Assembly (NCBI GenBank): GCA_000437395.1
Contig: FR898191.1
Coordinates: 47,439 to 73,186 of the forward strand
Length of the DNA stretch: 25,748 bases
Source: Clostridium sp. CAG:288
GTDB lineage: Bacteria; Bacillota_I; Bacilli_A; RFN20; CAG-288
Reading direction: 5' to 3'
Shown here: positions 6,217 to 13,726 of the stretch, one piece after another
Layout of the letters: every line of letters begins with the position of its first letter
Position numbering within the stretch: position 1 is the first letter of the stretch
Translations under genes and position numbers: made by a program
Notes under the pieces: generated by a model
Database searches by the model: none
What the model was told of the DNA's origin: nothing
What the model saw: the letters and a program-made list of their open reading frames with translations, nothing else

Positions 6217-8292
6217 ATGGCACGCGAATTCCCAATTGATAAAACCAGAAATATCGGTATCATGGCTCACATTGATGCCGGTAAAACAACTACAACAGAA
6301 CGTATCTTATTTTACACAGGTAAGACACACAAAATAGGTGAAGTTCACGATGGCGCAGCCACAATGGACTTCATGAAACAAGAACAAGATCGTGGTATTA
6401 CCATTCAATCAGCTGCTACAACAGCTATGTGGAAAGGCCACCGTATTAACGTTATCGATACTCCAGGACACGTCGACTTCACAGCTGAAGTTGAAAGATC
6501 TCTCCGTGTACTCGATGGCGCTGTTACTGTTCTTGATGGTAAAAATGGTGTCGAACCACAAACTGAAACTGTTTGGAGACAAGCTACAAAGTACAACATT
6601 CCACGTATCGTTTTCGTTAACAAACTCGATGCTATCGGTGCTGACTTTGAAATGTCTGCTAACTCAATTCACCAAAAACTCGGTGCAAACGCTGTTGTCA
6701 TTGAATATCCAATAGGTCTCGAAAGTAACCTTAGAGGTGTCATTGACTTAGTTAAGATGGTTGCTTATAACTACAGTACAAACAACCCAACTGAAGAACC
6801 AACAGTTACTGAAATTCCAGAAGAATATAAGGATAAAGCAAACGAATATCACCACAAGATGCTCGAAGCTTTAGCAAACTATAACGATGACCTTATGATG
6901 TTAGTCCTCGAAGGTGAAGAACCAGAAATCGACTTAGTTAAATCAACAATTCGTAAGGCTACAATCAACGGTGATATCTTCCCAGTTCTTTGCGGTTCCG
7001 CTTATAAGAACAAGGGCGTTAGATTACTCCTTGATGCTGTTATTGATTACTTACCATCTCCACTCGATATCCCAGCTGCAGTTGGTAAAGGACCAGATGG
7101 TAACGAAGTCGTTTGTAAACCAGACGACAATGAACCTTTAGCCGCTTTAGCATTTAAGATTATGACCGACCCATTCATTGGACGTCTTTGCTTCTTCAGA
7201 GTTTACTCTGGTGTTGCTAAGGCTGGTACATATGTCTATAACGCTTCCAAGGGCACTAAAGAAAGATTCTCAAGACTTGTTTTAATGCACGCTAACCACC
7301 GTCAAGACGTCGATCAAGTCAACGCTGGTGAAATTGGTGCTGCAGTCGGCTTAAAGGTCACTGGTACAGGTGATACACTTTGCGACGAAACACGTCCATT
7401 AAAACTTGAAAGTATCGTCTTCTCTGATCCAGTTATTTCTGAAGCTATCGAACCAAAGAAAAAGATCGATCAAGACAAGATGACAGCTGCTCTTCTTAAA
7501 TTACAAGAAGAAGACCCAACATTCCACTTCTATACCGACTCAGAAACAGGTCAAAACATTATCGCTGGTGTTGGTGAACTCCAACTCGACGTTAACGTTA
7601 CTCGTTTAAGAGAAGACTTCGGTGTCGAATGTGTTGTCGGTGCTCCACAAGTCGCTTATCGTGAAACAATTAGAAAGACAGGCGAATGTGAAGGTAAATA
7701 CATCAAACAATCCGGTGGTCATGGTCAATATGGTCACGTTTGGATTAGATTTGAACCAAACCCAGGCAAAGGATTTGAATTCGTCGATGCTATCGCTGGT
7801 GGTGTTGTTCCAAGAGAATACATTAAGCCAACAGCTGATGGTTTAAGAGAATCTCTCGATAGAGGTTTACAAGCTGGATATCCAGTTATTGATATTAAGG
7901 CAACATTATTTGATGGTTCTTATCACGATGTCGACTCATCAGAAGCTGCTTATAAGCTTGCTGCTGCATTAGCTTTAAAAGAAGCTGCCAAGAAGTGTGA
8001 CCCAGTCATTCTTGAACCAATTGCTAAAGTTGAAATTACAACTCCAGTTGATTACCTTGGTACAGTTTTAGGCGATATTTCTAGCCGTCGTGGTTTAGTC
8101 GATGGTATGGAAATGAGAGGTAACGCTCAAATTATTAACGCCTTCATCCCACTCGGTAACATGTTTGGTTATATTTCAGATCTTCGTAGTATGACTCAAG
8201 GCCGTGGTATCTATGTCATGGAATTTGATCACTACCAAGAAGTTCCAAAGTCTGTTGCTGAAGAAATTATTAAGAAGAGAAACGCTCAATAA
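6217..8292 (+). CDS. fusA: Elongation factor G
   Basis: The GTPase that drives translocation and, with ribosome recycling factor, splits the ribosome. It is 691 residues, full length. GTPase motifs: AHIDAGKT (17-24), the switch I region ending RGITI (59-63), DTPGH (81-85) and NKLD (135-138). Later domains are intact, including the domain IV stretch ending VVPREYIKPTADGLRES and a domain V with YLGTVLGDISSRRG. Only a poor ribosome site (TAGGTG, overlapping the rpsG stop) precedes ATG, so translation probably depends on coupling to rpsG. Codon use is strongly biased to high-expression codons. Confidence 0.98.
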   Translation: MAREFPIDKTRNIGIMAHIDAGKTTTTERILFYTGKTHKIGEVHDGAATMDFMKQEQDRGITIQSAATTAMWKGHRINVIDTPGHVDFTAEVERSLRVLDGAVTVLDGKNGVEPQTETVWRQATKYNIPRIVFVNKLDAIGADFEMSANSIHQKLGANAVVIEYPIGLESNLRGVIDLVKMVAYNYSTNNPTEEPTVTEIPEEYKDKANEYHHKMLEALANYNDDLMMLVLEGEEPEIDLVKSTIRKATINGDIFPVLCGSAYKNKGVRLLLDAVIDYLPSPLDIPAAVGKGPDGNEVVCKPDDNEPLAALAFKIMTDPFIGRLCFFRVYSGVAKAGTYVYNASKGTKERFSRLVLMHANHRQDVDQVNAGEIGAAVGLKVTGTGDTLCDETRPLKLESIVFSDPVISEAIEPKKKIDQDKMTAALLKLQEEDPTFHFYTDSETGQNIIAGVGELQLDVNVTRLREDFGVECVVGAPQVAYRETIRKTGECEGKYIKQSGGHGQYGHVWIRFEPNPGKGFEFVDAIAGGVVPREYIKPTADGLRESLDRGLQAGYPVIDIKATLFDGSYHDVDSSEAAYKLAAALALKEAAKKCDPVILEPIAKVEITTPVDYLGTVLGDISSRRGLVDGMEMRGNAQIINAFIPLGNMFGYISDLRSMTQGRGIYVMEFDHYQEVPKSVAEEIIKKRNAQ

Positions 8293-8310
8293 TTTCAAAA
8301 ACAATATAAA

Positions 8311-8356
8311 ATATGTCATGTTTACTCAAATTTTACTTTGTTTAAACATGATATAT
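8311..8356 (+). repeat. Long intergenic hairpin between fusA and tuf
   Basis: ATATGTCATGTTTA (8311-8324) pairs with TAAACATGATATAT (8343-8356): 14 bp with one G-U pair, around an 18-base loop. Outer bases ACAATAT and ATTGT can extend the stem with a bulge. No T-run follows, so it is not a standard terminator. It may be a weak terminator, an RNA-processing or stability element, or the binding site of a regulator. Confidence 0.6.
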
Positions 8357-8357
8357 A

Positions 8358-8386
8358 TTGTAAAATAATTAAAAATGCTATATTAT
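8358..8386 (+). promoter_or_regulatory. tuf promoter
   Basis: TTGTAA (8358-8363), a 17-base spacer and TATTAT (8381-8386). An overlapping extended -10, TGCTATATT (8376-8384), is an alternative. Either gives transcription from about 8391-8393, a leader of about 30 bases, and separate expression of tuf from fusA. Confidence 0.6.
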
Positions 8387-8420
8387 AAGCACGATTGCTA
8401 AGGAGGAAAAATTTACCATT

Positions 8421-9605
8421 ATGGCAAAAGAAAAATTTGATAGAAGTAAAGTTCACGTTAACATCGGTACAATTGGTCACGTCGACCACGGCAAAACCAC
8501 ATTAACCGCTGCTATCACCAAAGTCTTATCTGAACGCGGTGGCGCACAAGCTATGGCTTATGACCAAATCGATGCCGCTCCAGAAGAAAAAGCTAGAGGT
8601 ATTACAATTAATACCGCTCACATCGAATATTCAACAGCTAAGAGACACTATGCTCACGTTGACTGCCCAGGACACGCTGACTATGTTAAGAACATGATCA
8701 CTGGTGCTGCTCAAATGGATGGTGCTATCCTTGTTGTTGCTGCAACTGATGGTGTTATGCCACAAACACGTGAGCACATCTTGCTCGCACGTCAAGTTGG
8801 CGTTCCATATATCGTTGTTTTCTTAAACAAAACAGATCTCGTTGACGATCCAGAATTAATCGACTTAGTCGAAATGGACGTCCGTGAACTCTTAAGCAGC
8901 TATGGATTCCCAGGCGATGAAGTCCCAGTTATCCGTGGTTCTGCAAGATTAGCTCTCGATGGCGACAAGACCGAAGAAGGTCACATCATGGAATTAATGG
9001 ATGCTGTTGATTCATACATCCCAGATCCAGTCCGTGATAACGACAAACCATTCTTACTCGCTGTTGAAGATGTTATCACCATCACAGGCCGTGGTACAGT
9101 TGTTACTGGCCGTGTCGAACGTGGTGAATTACACGCTAACGATTCCGTCGAAATCGTCGGTATCCGTGAAACAAAGACAGCTGTTGTCACATCTATGGAA
9201 ATGTTCCGTAAGACTCTCGACTTCTGCGAAGCTGGCGATAACGTCGGTGTTCTTCTCAGAGGCGTTACACGTGACGAAGTCGTCCGTGGTCAAGTACTTG
9301 CTAAGCCAGGTTCTGTTACCCCACACACAAAGTTCGTTGCTCAAGTCTACGTTTTAACAAAAGAAGAAGGTGGCCGTCACACATCATTCTTAAATGGTTA
9401 CAGACCACAATTCTACTTCCGTACAACTGATATTACAGGTGTTATCACATTACCAGAAGGCACAGAAATGGTTATGCCAGGCGATAACGTTCAATTAACA
9501 GTTGAACTTATTCACCCAGTTGCTATTGAACAAGGTACAAAGTTCTCCATCCGTGAAGGTGGACGTACTGTTGGTGCTGGTACAGTTAACACAATCATTA
9601 AGTAA
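8421..9605 (+). CDS. tuf: Elongation factor Tu
   Basis: Delivers aminoacyl-tRNA to the ribosome with GTP hydrolysis; usually the most abundant protein in the cell. The 394 residues are full length. GTPase motifs are GHVDHGKT (19-26), RGITI (59-63), DCPGH (81-85) and NKTD (136-139), followed by beta-barrel domains 2 and 3. Codon bias is extreme, as expected. It has its own promoter and a strong terminator, so it can be made alone or by readthrough from fusA. The only Shine-Dalgarno, AGGAGG at 8401-8406, stands 14 bases from the ATG, unusually far; no closer start codon extends the conserved N-terminus. Confidence 0.98.
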   Translation: MAKEKFDRSKVHVNIGTIGHVDHGKTTLTAAITKVLSERGGAQAMAYDQIDAAPEEKARGITINTAHIEYSTAKRHYAHVDCPGHADYVKNMITGAAQMDGAILVVAATDGVMPQTREHILLARQVGVPYIVVFLNKTDLVDDPELIDLVEMDVRELLSSYGFPGDEVPVIRGSARLALDGDKTEEGHIMELMDAVDSYIPDPVRDNDKPFLLAVEDVITITGRGTVVTGRVERGELHANDSVEIVGIRETKTAVVTSMEMFRKTLDFCEAGDNVGVLLRGVTRDEVVRGQVLAKPGSVTPHTKFVAQVYVLTKEEGGRHTSFLNGYRPQFYFRTTDITGVITLPEGTEMVMPGDNVQLTVELIHPVAIEQGTKFSIREGGRTVGAGTVNTIIK

Positions 9606-9634
9606 TAACTTTACTTACTGTATAAATGTTAATA

Positions 9635-9665
9635 ATAACTCCCTAGAAATAGGGAGTTTTTTATT
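9635..9665 (+). terminator. Intrinsic terminator of tuf
   Basis: A perfect 8-bp stem, AACTCCCT (9637-9644) and AGGGAGTT (9651-9658), with loop AGAAAT and a run of T. It lies 30 bases after the tuf stop and is the clearest terminator in the window. Confidence 0.92.
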
Positions 9666-9723
9666 ACTCAATTAAGAGTTGATTAAACACTGTTTTTATT
9701 GTGTGTATTTTCTATATTAAGTC

Positions 9724-9792
9724 TATAATTTAACAAATTAATGTTTGTGTAAAAGCGATATGTTCTAATAATAATGAACAATATCGTTTTTT
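9724..9792 (+). ncRNA. Candidate small RNA with its own promoter and terminator
   Basis: Between the tuf terminator and the next gene there is a perfect -10 TATAAT (9724-9729), with a loose TTGTGT 19 bases upstream. It would start transcription near 9736. The stretch then ends in a terminator-like hairpin (CGATATGTT at 9756-9764 with AACAATATCG at 9777-9786, one bulge) and six T's (9787-9792). The predicted RNA is about 57 bases and has no open reading frame of note. It could instead be a short attenuated leader of the next gene. No known RNA family is recognised. Confidence 0.3.
9751..9792 (+). terminator. Intrinsic terminator upstream of the sir2 operon
   Basis: CGATATGTT (9756-9764) pairs with AACAATATCG (9777-9786), with one bulged base and a 12-base loop, followed by T6. 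It sits 16 bases before a start codon, so it either ends a small RNA or blocks residual readthrough from tuf. Confidence 0.6.
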
Positions 9793-9796
9793 ATTG

Positions 9797-9802
9797 TATA
9801 AT
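9797..9802 (+). promoter_or_regulatory. -10 element giving a leaderless message
   Basis: A perfect TATAAT ends 6 bases before an in-frame GTG at 9809, so the predicted first transcribed base is the start codon itself. No Shine-Dalgarno is present and the -35 region (ATGAAC, 9774-9779) is poor. Transcription start mapping at 9809 would settle it. Confidence 0.5.
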
Positions 9803-9808
9803 CTTTAC

Positions 9809-10087
9809 GTGGATAAAAAATTAATTGGTGAAATAGTACTATTTATTATTATTGAAATTGTTGGATTAATACCGGTAGGTATTCATTTTTTGGTAAAGAA
9901 AACTTCGGAAAATGAAAAAGGCGATTTAGCCGTAATGCTAACTAGAAATGTAATGTTTAGGGCTTTATTTATCGATGTTATTTCAATTCCAATATTTATT
10001 TTCTTTAGCGATAAGAGAATTGCAGTTACTGTATTTTTAGTTGCTGCACAGATGATTAACTTATTTTTCTTTAGAAAAGGAAAATAA
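9809..10087 (+). CDS. Small three-helix membrane protein
   Basis: A 92-residue hydrophobic protein from the GTG at 9809; an in-frame TTG at 9794 would add 5 residues but overlaps the -10 element. Membrane segments lie near residues 7-29, 49-66 and 70-88, joined by a charged loop (KKTSENEKGDL), with a basic C-terminus. The family is not recognised. It lies 30 bases before the sir2-like gene in the same direction with no terminator between, so it is probably the first gene of that operon. Small membrane proteins often accompany toxic effectors, but nothing in the sequence proves such a role. Confidence 0.6.
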   Translation: MDKKLIGEIVLFIIIEIVGLIPVGIHFLVKKTSENEKGDLAVMLTRNVMFRALFIDVISIPIFIFFSDKRIAVTVFLVAAQMINLFFFRKGK

Positions 10088-10117
10088 ATAATAAAACAGA
10101 ACTAATAAGGAGGCAAT

Positions 10118-11416
10118 ATGAATTTATCTAATCGTGAATGGTATTTGTTTCAAAAAAAGAGTTTGCTAATTCTTTTATATTTATACTATATAAACGATGT
10201 AAGTTACGATGGAATAACTTTTAAATCTTTTGGATTTAAGTTTGATCCAACCATTAACTTTAAAGTCTTTGTTAATTCTAAAAAAGGTCACTTGCACAAA
10301 TACGGTGTTCATATTTATAACTCTGTTTTTGGTGTGAACTTTGAAGAAATTGACATTATGGGAAACGTTAATATTGTCAAAGTAAAGAATATTTCTGATT
10401 CGTATATATATGAACCGAATTCAAGTGTAAATATATATTTTGATGAGTCAAATTTCTATGCTATTGGTTTTATTGAAGGCGAAAAGATTGATTTTAAGCT
10501 TAGAAAAAGTATTGCTAAGAAAGATGATTTATTATATTTCTTAAATTCATATAATGTTGAGAATATAAATAGCTCTGCATCATCCTTTTTACTTTGGATT
10601 TTAAAATTACATACTCATAATTTACATATTGATTTAATTATGGGTGCGGGCATAAACTGCGATTATGGTGCTAAAGATTGGAAAAGTTTAGTCAATGCCT
10701 TAAACTTGGAATTTGTCAATGGTGATAAGGAAGCAATCAGTGAAATTAAGCACTATGTCGGTCAAGAGCTATTCGTTAACTGCAAATTTTTAAACACTGC
10801 TGGCTTTGATATAAATAAGTCTCTTAATAATGAACTATACGAGTTTGAGGAGGCTAAAAGTTTTAACGATCCTGATTCTACTTTGTATCACTGTGTTAAC
10901 TTTATAGAAAAGCACCCACACATATCTGTCATCACTTATAATTACGATACGAATTTAGAATATTTATTAAAGAAGAGAACTATTAAATATGTGACAATTT
11001 ACGATGATAACAGCTATGTTGATCAAGGTGTTTTAGTTGATATTTATCATGTACATGGACTGTTACCATATGAAAAAAACAACGAGCACAAATATACTGA
11101 TTCATTGATTTTTAATGAGAGTGAGTATTTTTATTTATATAACAATCCATACGCTTGGAATATCTATAAACAATTACACGACTTCAAATTTAACGCATGC
11201 ATATTAATCGGTATCTCCCTAACTGATCCAAATATGAAAAGATTACTTGAATTGGCTAGAAACTATTTGAAATTTAACTTTATATTTATCAAACGTGAAG
11301 AAGGATATAGTGAAAAAACTTACAGAGATGTAACTAACTATATGTTTAATTACGACCTGATAACTATTTGGGTAGATGACTATGAGGACATTGGAAAATG
11401 GCTGGAAATGATTTAG
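10118..11416 (+). CDS. SIR2-like (predicted NAD-consuming) protein
   Basis: A 432-residue cytoplasmic protein. Residues 1 to about 150 form an unrecognised beta-rich domain. From about 170 it is a SIR2-like domain (PF13289 type): GAGIN (176-180) for NAD binding, ITYNYD (272-277) with the expected catalytic Asn275, IYHVHG (309-314) with His313, the late SEYFYLYNNPY segment (335-345), and GISLTDPNM (365-373). The zinc-binding Cys pairs of protein deacetylases are absent. Such proteins in bacteria are mostly NADases of anti-phage systems (ThsA and DSR families); this role is inferred. AAGGAGG lies 4 bases before ATG. The 3' end overlaps the next gene by 19 bases, implying co-translation. Codon use is A/T-ending. 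Confidence 0.82.
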   Translation: MNLSNREWYLFQKKSLLILLYLYYINDVSYDGITFKSFGFKFDPTINFKVFVNSKKGHLHKYGVHIYNSVFGVNFEEIDIMGNVNIVKVKNISDSYIYEPNSSVNIYFDESNFYAIGFIEGEKIDFKLRKSIAKKDDLLYFLNSYNVENINSSASSFLLWILKLHTHNLHIDLIMGAGINCDYGAKDWKSLVNALNLEFVNGDKEAISEIKHYVGQELFVNCKFLNTAGFDINKSLNNELYEFEEAKSFNDPDSTLYHCVNFIEKHPHISVITYNYDTNLEYLLKKRTIKYVTIYDDNSYVDQGVLVDIYHVHGLLPYEKNNEHKYTDSLIFNESEYFYLYNNPYAWNIYKQLHDFKFNACILIGISLTDPNMKRLLELARNYLKFNFIFIKREEGYSEKTYRDVTNYMFNYDLITIWVDDYEDIGKWLEMI

Positions 11417-12516
11417 AAAAAGAAGAAAAAACGTTTGATATATTGCCTGTAAAAAAAGGAAGAAGAATGCTGATTTATTTAGCTGATTTTTTTGTCGTAT
11501 TAATAATTAGTATGATTCTTTTTAACATAGCAGTATATCCGCTATCAAAACTAGCTACGGGATCTCAAAAGAAAGAAGATGAGGCCATAAACTACACTAG
11601 ACAGAGAATGGATATTCTGTATAATAACGGTCTTCTTTTTTATGAAGAAAATGAAAAGTATTACTATGACGGAAATTTAGAAACGACGGCTAAAAAATCT
11701 TTAGGTTATTATTTAGGAATTGAAGGCAATATAGATGTAATTACAACATACTTTGTTGATTTTAGAGGTCAAAAAACAACTAAAGAAGTTAAAGAAGAAT
11801 ATGTTGAAAACGATAAATCGTATGGCTTTTTTGAATATGATGAAACTAATGAAAAATTATCGATAAAAGGAAGATATATTGAAGAATTTAACGCTTACTT
11901 CGATGAAAAAGATTCTTTAACTTCACAAGCTGAGGCTGATTTTGAAAGATTTACCAACACAGTATTTTTAAAATTATATAGTGAAGTTATGAAGGATATT
12001 GAAGAAAAAGATTTGAGAACTTCTACTATTGATAAAAGTTATATTGAACTTTCAAATTTAATTGTTGAATTAAAAGCTAATGATGTAGTTATAGTACAAG
12101 TTGCTGCCATTATTTCTTTTGTTATTACTTCGGTTGGAATGTACATTGTTTTACCAATGGTTAATAGAAAAGGAAGAACATTAGGACTAATTATTTTAAA
12201 AGAAGAAAGAGTACAATCTGACACTATTAGAATCACTAATAAAAGTGACAGAGCAATAGGTTCTATTTTTAATATTATATTTCAATTGCCTGGTTTATTA
12301 TTCATTCCTTATCCAACAATTAGTTTTGCGGAATTATTTGGGATGAGTGCGCTATTTATTGTTACAATGATTAGCTTAGTAGTTCTAATTGTTTCTATAA
12401 TATATTTATTTATCAGCGCGTATAACCAAACATTATCGGATAAATTAACTAAAACAATAATTATCGATACAGTAGACTTGGATGAAGTCTATAAAAAGAG
12501 AGGACTTTACATTTAA
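11398..12516 (+). CDS. RDD-family membrane protein with large inserted domain (1)
   Basis: A 372-residue membrane protein. It has the RDD signature: Arg at 22-23 before helix 1 with Asp30 (RRMLIYLADFF), the loop NRKGRTLGLIILKEERV (256-272), and a final Asp348 (LSDKLTKTIIID). Helices are near 25-47, 228-254, 290-306 and 312-341. Between helices 1 and 2 lie about 175 hydrophilic residues, predicted outside the cell, unusual for RDD proteins. The function is unknown; some RDD proteins have been linked to ion transport. GAGGA (11384-11388) inside the sir2-like gene fits the ATG at 11398, overlapping that gene by 19 bases. The stop overlaps the next start as TAATG. It is a paralogue of the next gene. 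Confidence 0.78.
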   Translation: MAGNDLEKEEKTFDILPVKKGRRMLIYLADFFVVLIISMILFNIAVYPLSKLATGSQKKEDEAINYTRQRMDILYNNGLLFYEENEKYYYDGNLETTAKKSLGYYLGIEGNIDVITTYFVDFRGQKTTKEVKEEYVENDKSYGFFEYDETNEKLSIKGRYIEEFNAYFDEKDSLTSQAEADFERFTNTVFLKLYSEVMKDIEEKDLRTSTIDKSYIELSNLIVELKANDVVIVQVAAIISFVITSVGMYIVLPMVNRKGRTLGLIILKEERVQSDTIRITNKSDRAIGSIFNIIFQLPGLLFIPYPTISFAELFGMSALFIVTMISLVVLIVSIIYLFISAYNQTLSDKLTKTIIIDTVDLDEVYKKRGLYI

Positions 12517-13508
12517 TGGAAGAAATAAATATTCAATATCAACGACCACTATTTTATAAAAGAGTATTAGCAAATGTTGTCGATGCTTTATTGTGCGCTT
12601 TTTTAGGACTTATTATATTTTTATCATCTATGTCCATTATAAAGAGTACATCAGCTTATAAATCGGCTGAAAATAGAATTACAAACACTCAAAAGAACTC
12701 GGGATTATATGTCTTAGAAAATGATAGATATTATGATATTGTTTCTTATTATAAAAACGATAAAACAATAACAGCTTTAAAACATAAAGAATTGTTGAGT
12801 ACAGCAATAGATGATTTTATTTCTTATTTAGATAGTAGTGGTTTAAATGAGAGTGCTCAGAAGGTTCAAAAGCACTATGATGAATATCGATTAGGTGAAA
12901 AGATGGTATATGAAGGTGTTGCTTGCTTTATTAAAGATTCGACGGGCAAAATAGTTGAAAACACTGAATGTTCTCTTTCATATAAAGATTATGCTGAAAA
13001 AATATATGCTGTTTATATTGATAATTACGCCACGGGATATTTGATTACAGAGGTACCTAACATGTATAAGGACACGAGATTTGTATCCAATATTATATTT
13101 TTAATATCTATTCCAGTAGCAATAGTGTTGGCTTGTGCCTTGACTTATCTTGTTCCTCCTTTAATTTTTAAACGAGGAAGAAAAACAATAGGTAAATTAA
13201 TATATAAAATTGGTTTAGTAGATAGCAAATGTCTTAACGTTTCTACAGGGAGATTTTTAATAAGATACTGCATTTTCTTTCTTGCAGAAATTGTCTTGTC
13301 CGTATTTTCTTTTTGTGTTCCTCTTTTAATTTCGTTTTCGATGATGTGTTTTAGCAAAAACAAACAAGGTTTCCCAGATTATATGCTAGGAATAAACGAA
13401 GTTGAAACAGGAGACAACAAAATATATTACAGTATGGATGAATGTGCTGTTGATATGGCTTTAAAGCAAAATAAAGCACCTGATTTTAAGATGGAAGAAC
13501 GCTTATAA
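12516..13508 (+). CDS. RDD-family membrane protein with large inserted domain (2)
   Basis: A 330-residue paralogue of the preceding protein. Signatures are FYKRVLANVVDALLC (13-27, Arg16 and Asp23), FKRGRKTIGKLIYKIGLVD (218-236) and GFPDYMLGI (285-293, Asp288). Helices lie near 18-45, 190-215 and 250-279, with about 145 external residues between the first two. The start of the external part matches the paralogue in pattern (Arg, then Asn-x-Gly-Leu, then a Tyr-Tyr-Asp run). Its start overlaps the previous stop by one base, so translation is coupled. The C-terminus (NKIYYSMDECAVDMALK) is cytoplasmic. No substrate can be named. Confidence 0.78.
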   Translation: MEEINIQYQRPLFYKRVLANVVDALLCAFLGLIIFLSSMSIIKSTSAYKSAENRITNTQKNSGLYVLENDRYYDIVSYYKNDKTITALKHKELLSTAIDDFISYLDSSGLNESAQKVQKHYDEYRLGEKMVYEGVACFIKDSTGKIVENTECSLSYKDYAEKIYAVYIDNYATGYLITEVPNMYKDTRFVSNIIFLISIPVAIVLACALTYLVPPLIFKRGRKTIGKLIYKIGLVDSKCLNVSTGRFLIRYCIFFLAEIVLSVFSFCVPLLISFSMMCFSKNKQGFPDYMLGINEVETGDNKIYYSMDECAVDMALKQNKAPDFKMEERL

Positions 13509-13572
13509 ATCACAATGTAAAAAATTTTTTTAAAGTTAAATCTATATATCACAAAATTGTTCTTAAGATTGT

Positions 13573-13590
13573 AAAAAAATAGCTTTTTTT
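13573..13590 (+). terminator. Weak A/T terminator candidate
   Basis: A7-TAGC-T7 (13573-13590) lies 65 bases after the second RDD gene. The stem is all A-T and therefore weak, but it is the only hairpin with a T-run before the next promoter. Readthrough into the ABC operon is plausible. Confidence 0.3.
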
Positions 13591-13643
13591 GTAAAGAAAA
13601 TCAGTTTTATGATAGCGATTACATTATTTAAGTTTGAATTTTG

Positions 13644-13672
13644 TTGTAAAGCGTAGCTTTATTAGTTATAAT
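13644..13672 (+). promoter_or_regulatory. Promoter of the nuclease/ABC transporter operon
   Basis: TTGTAA (13644-13649), exactly 17 bases, then a perfect TATAAT (13667-13672). This predicts transcription from 13679, which is itself an in-frame ATG; the likely translation start is 13727. The -35 matches the one proposed for tuf. Confidence 0.7.
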
Positions 13673-13726
13673 TCAAGTATGGAACATACAAAAGTACCAT
13701 TTGACTTAATTAAGAATAGGAAATTT

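Noticed and set aside
6101..7846. Alternative-frame readings inside rpsG and fusA
   Set aside because: They overlap highly conserved genes, lack ribosome sites and show no protein-like pattern.
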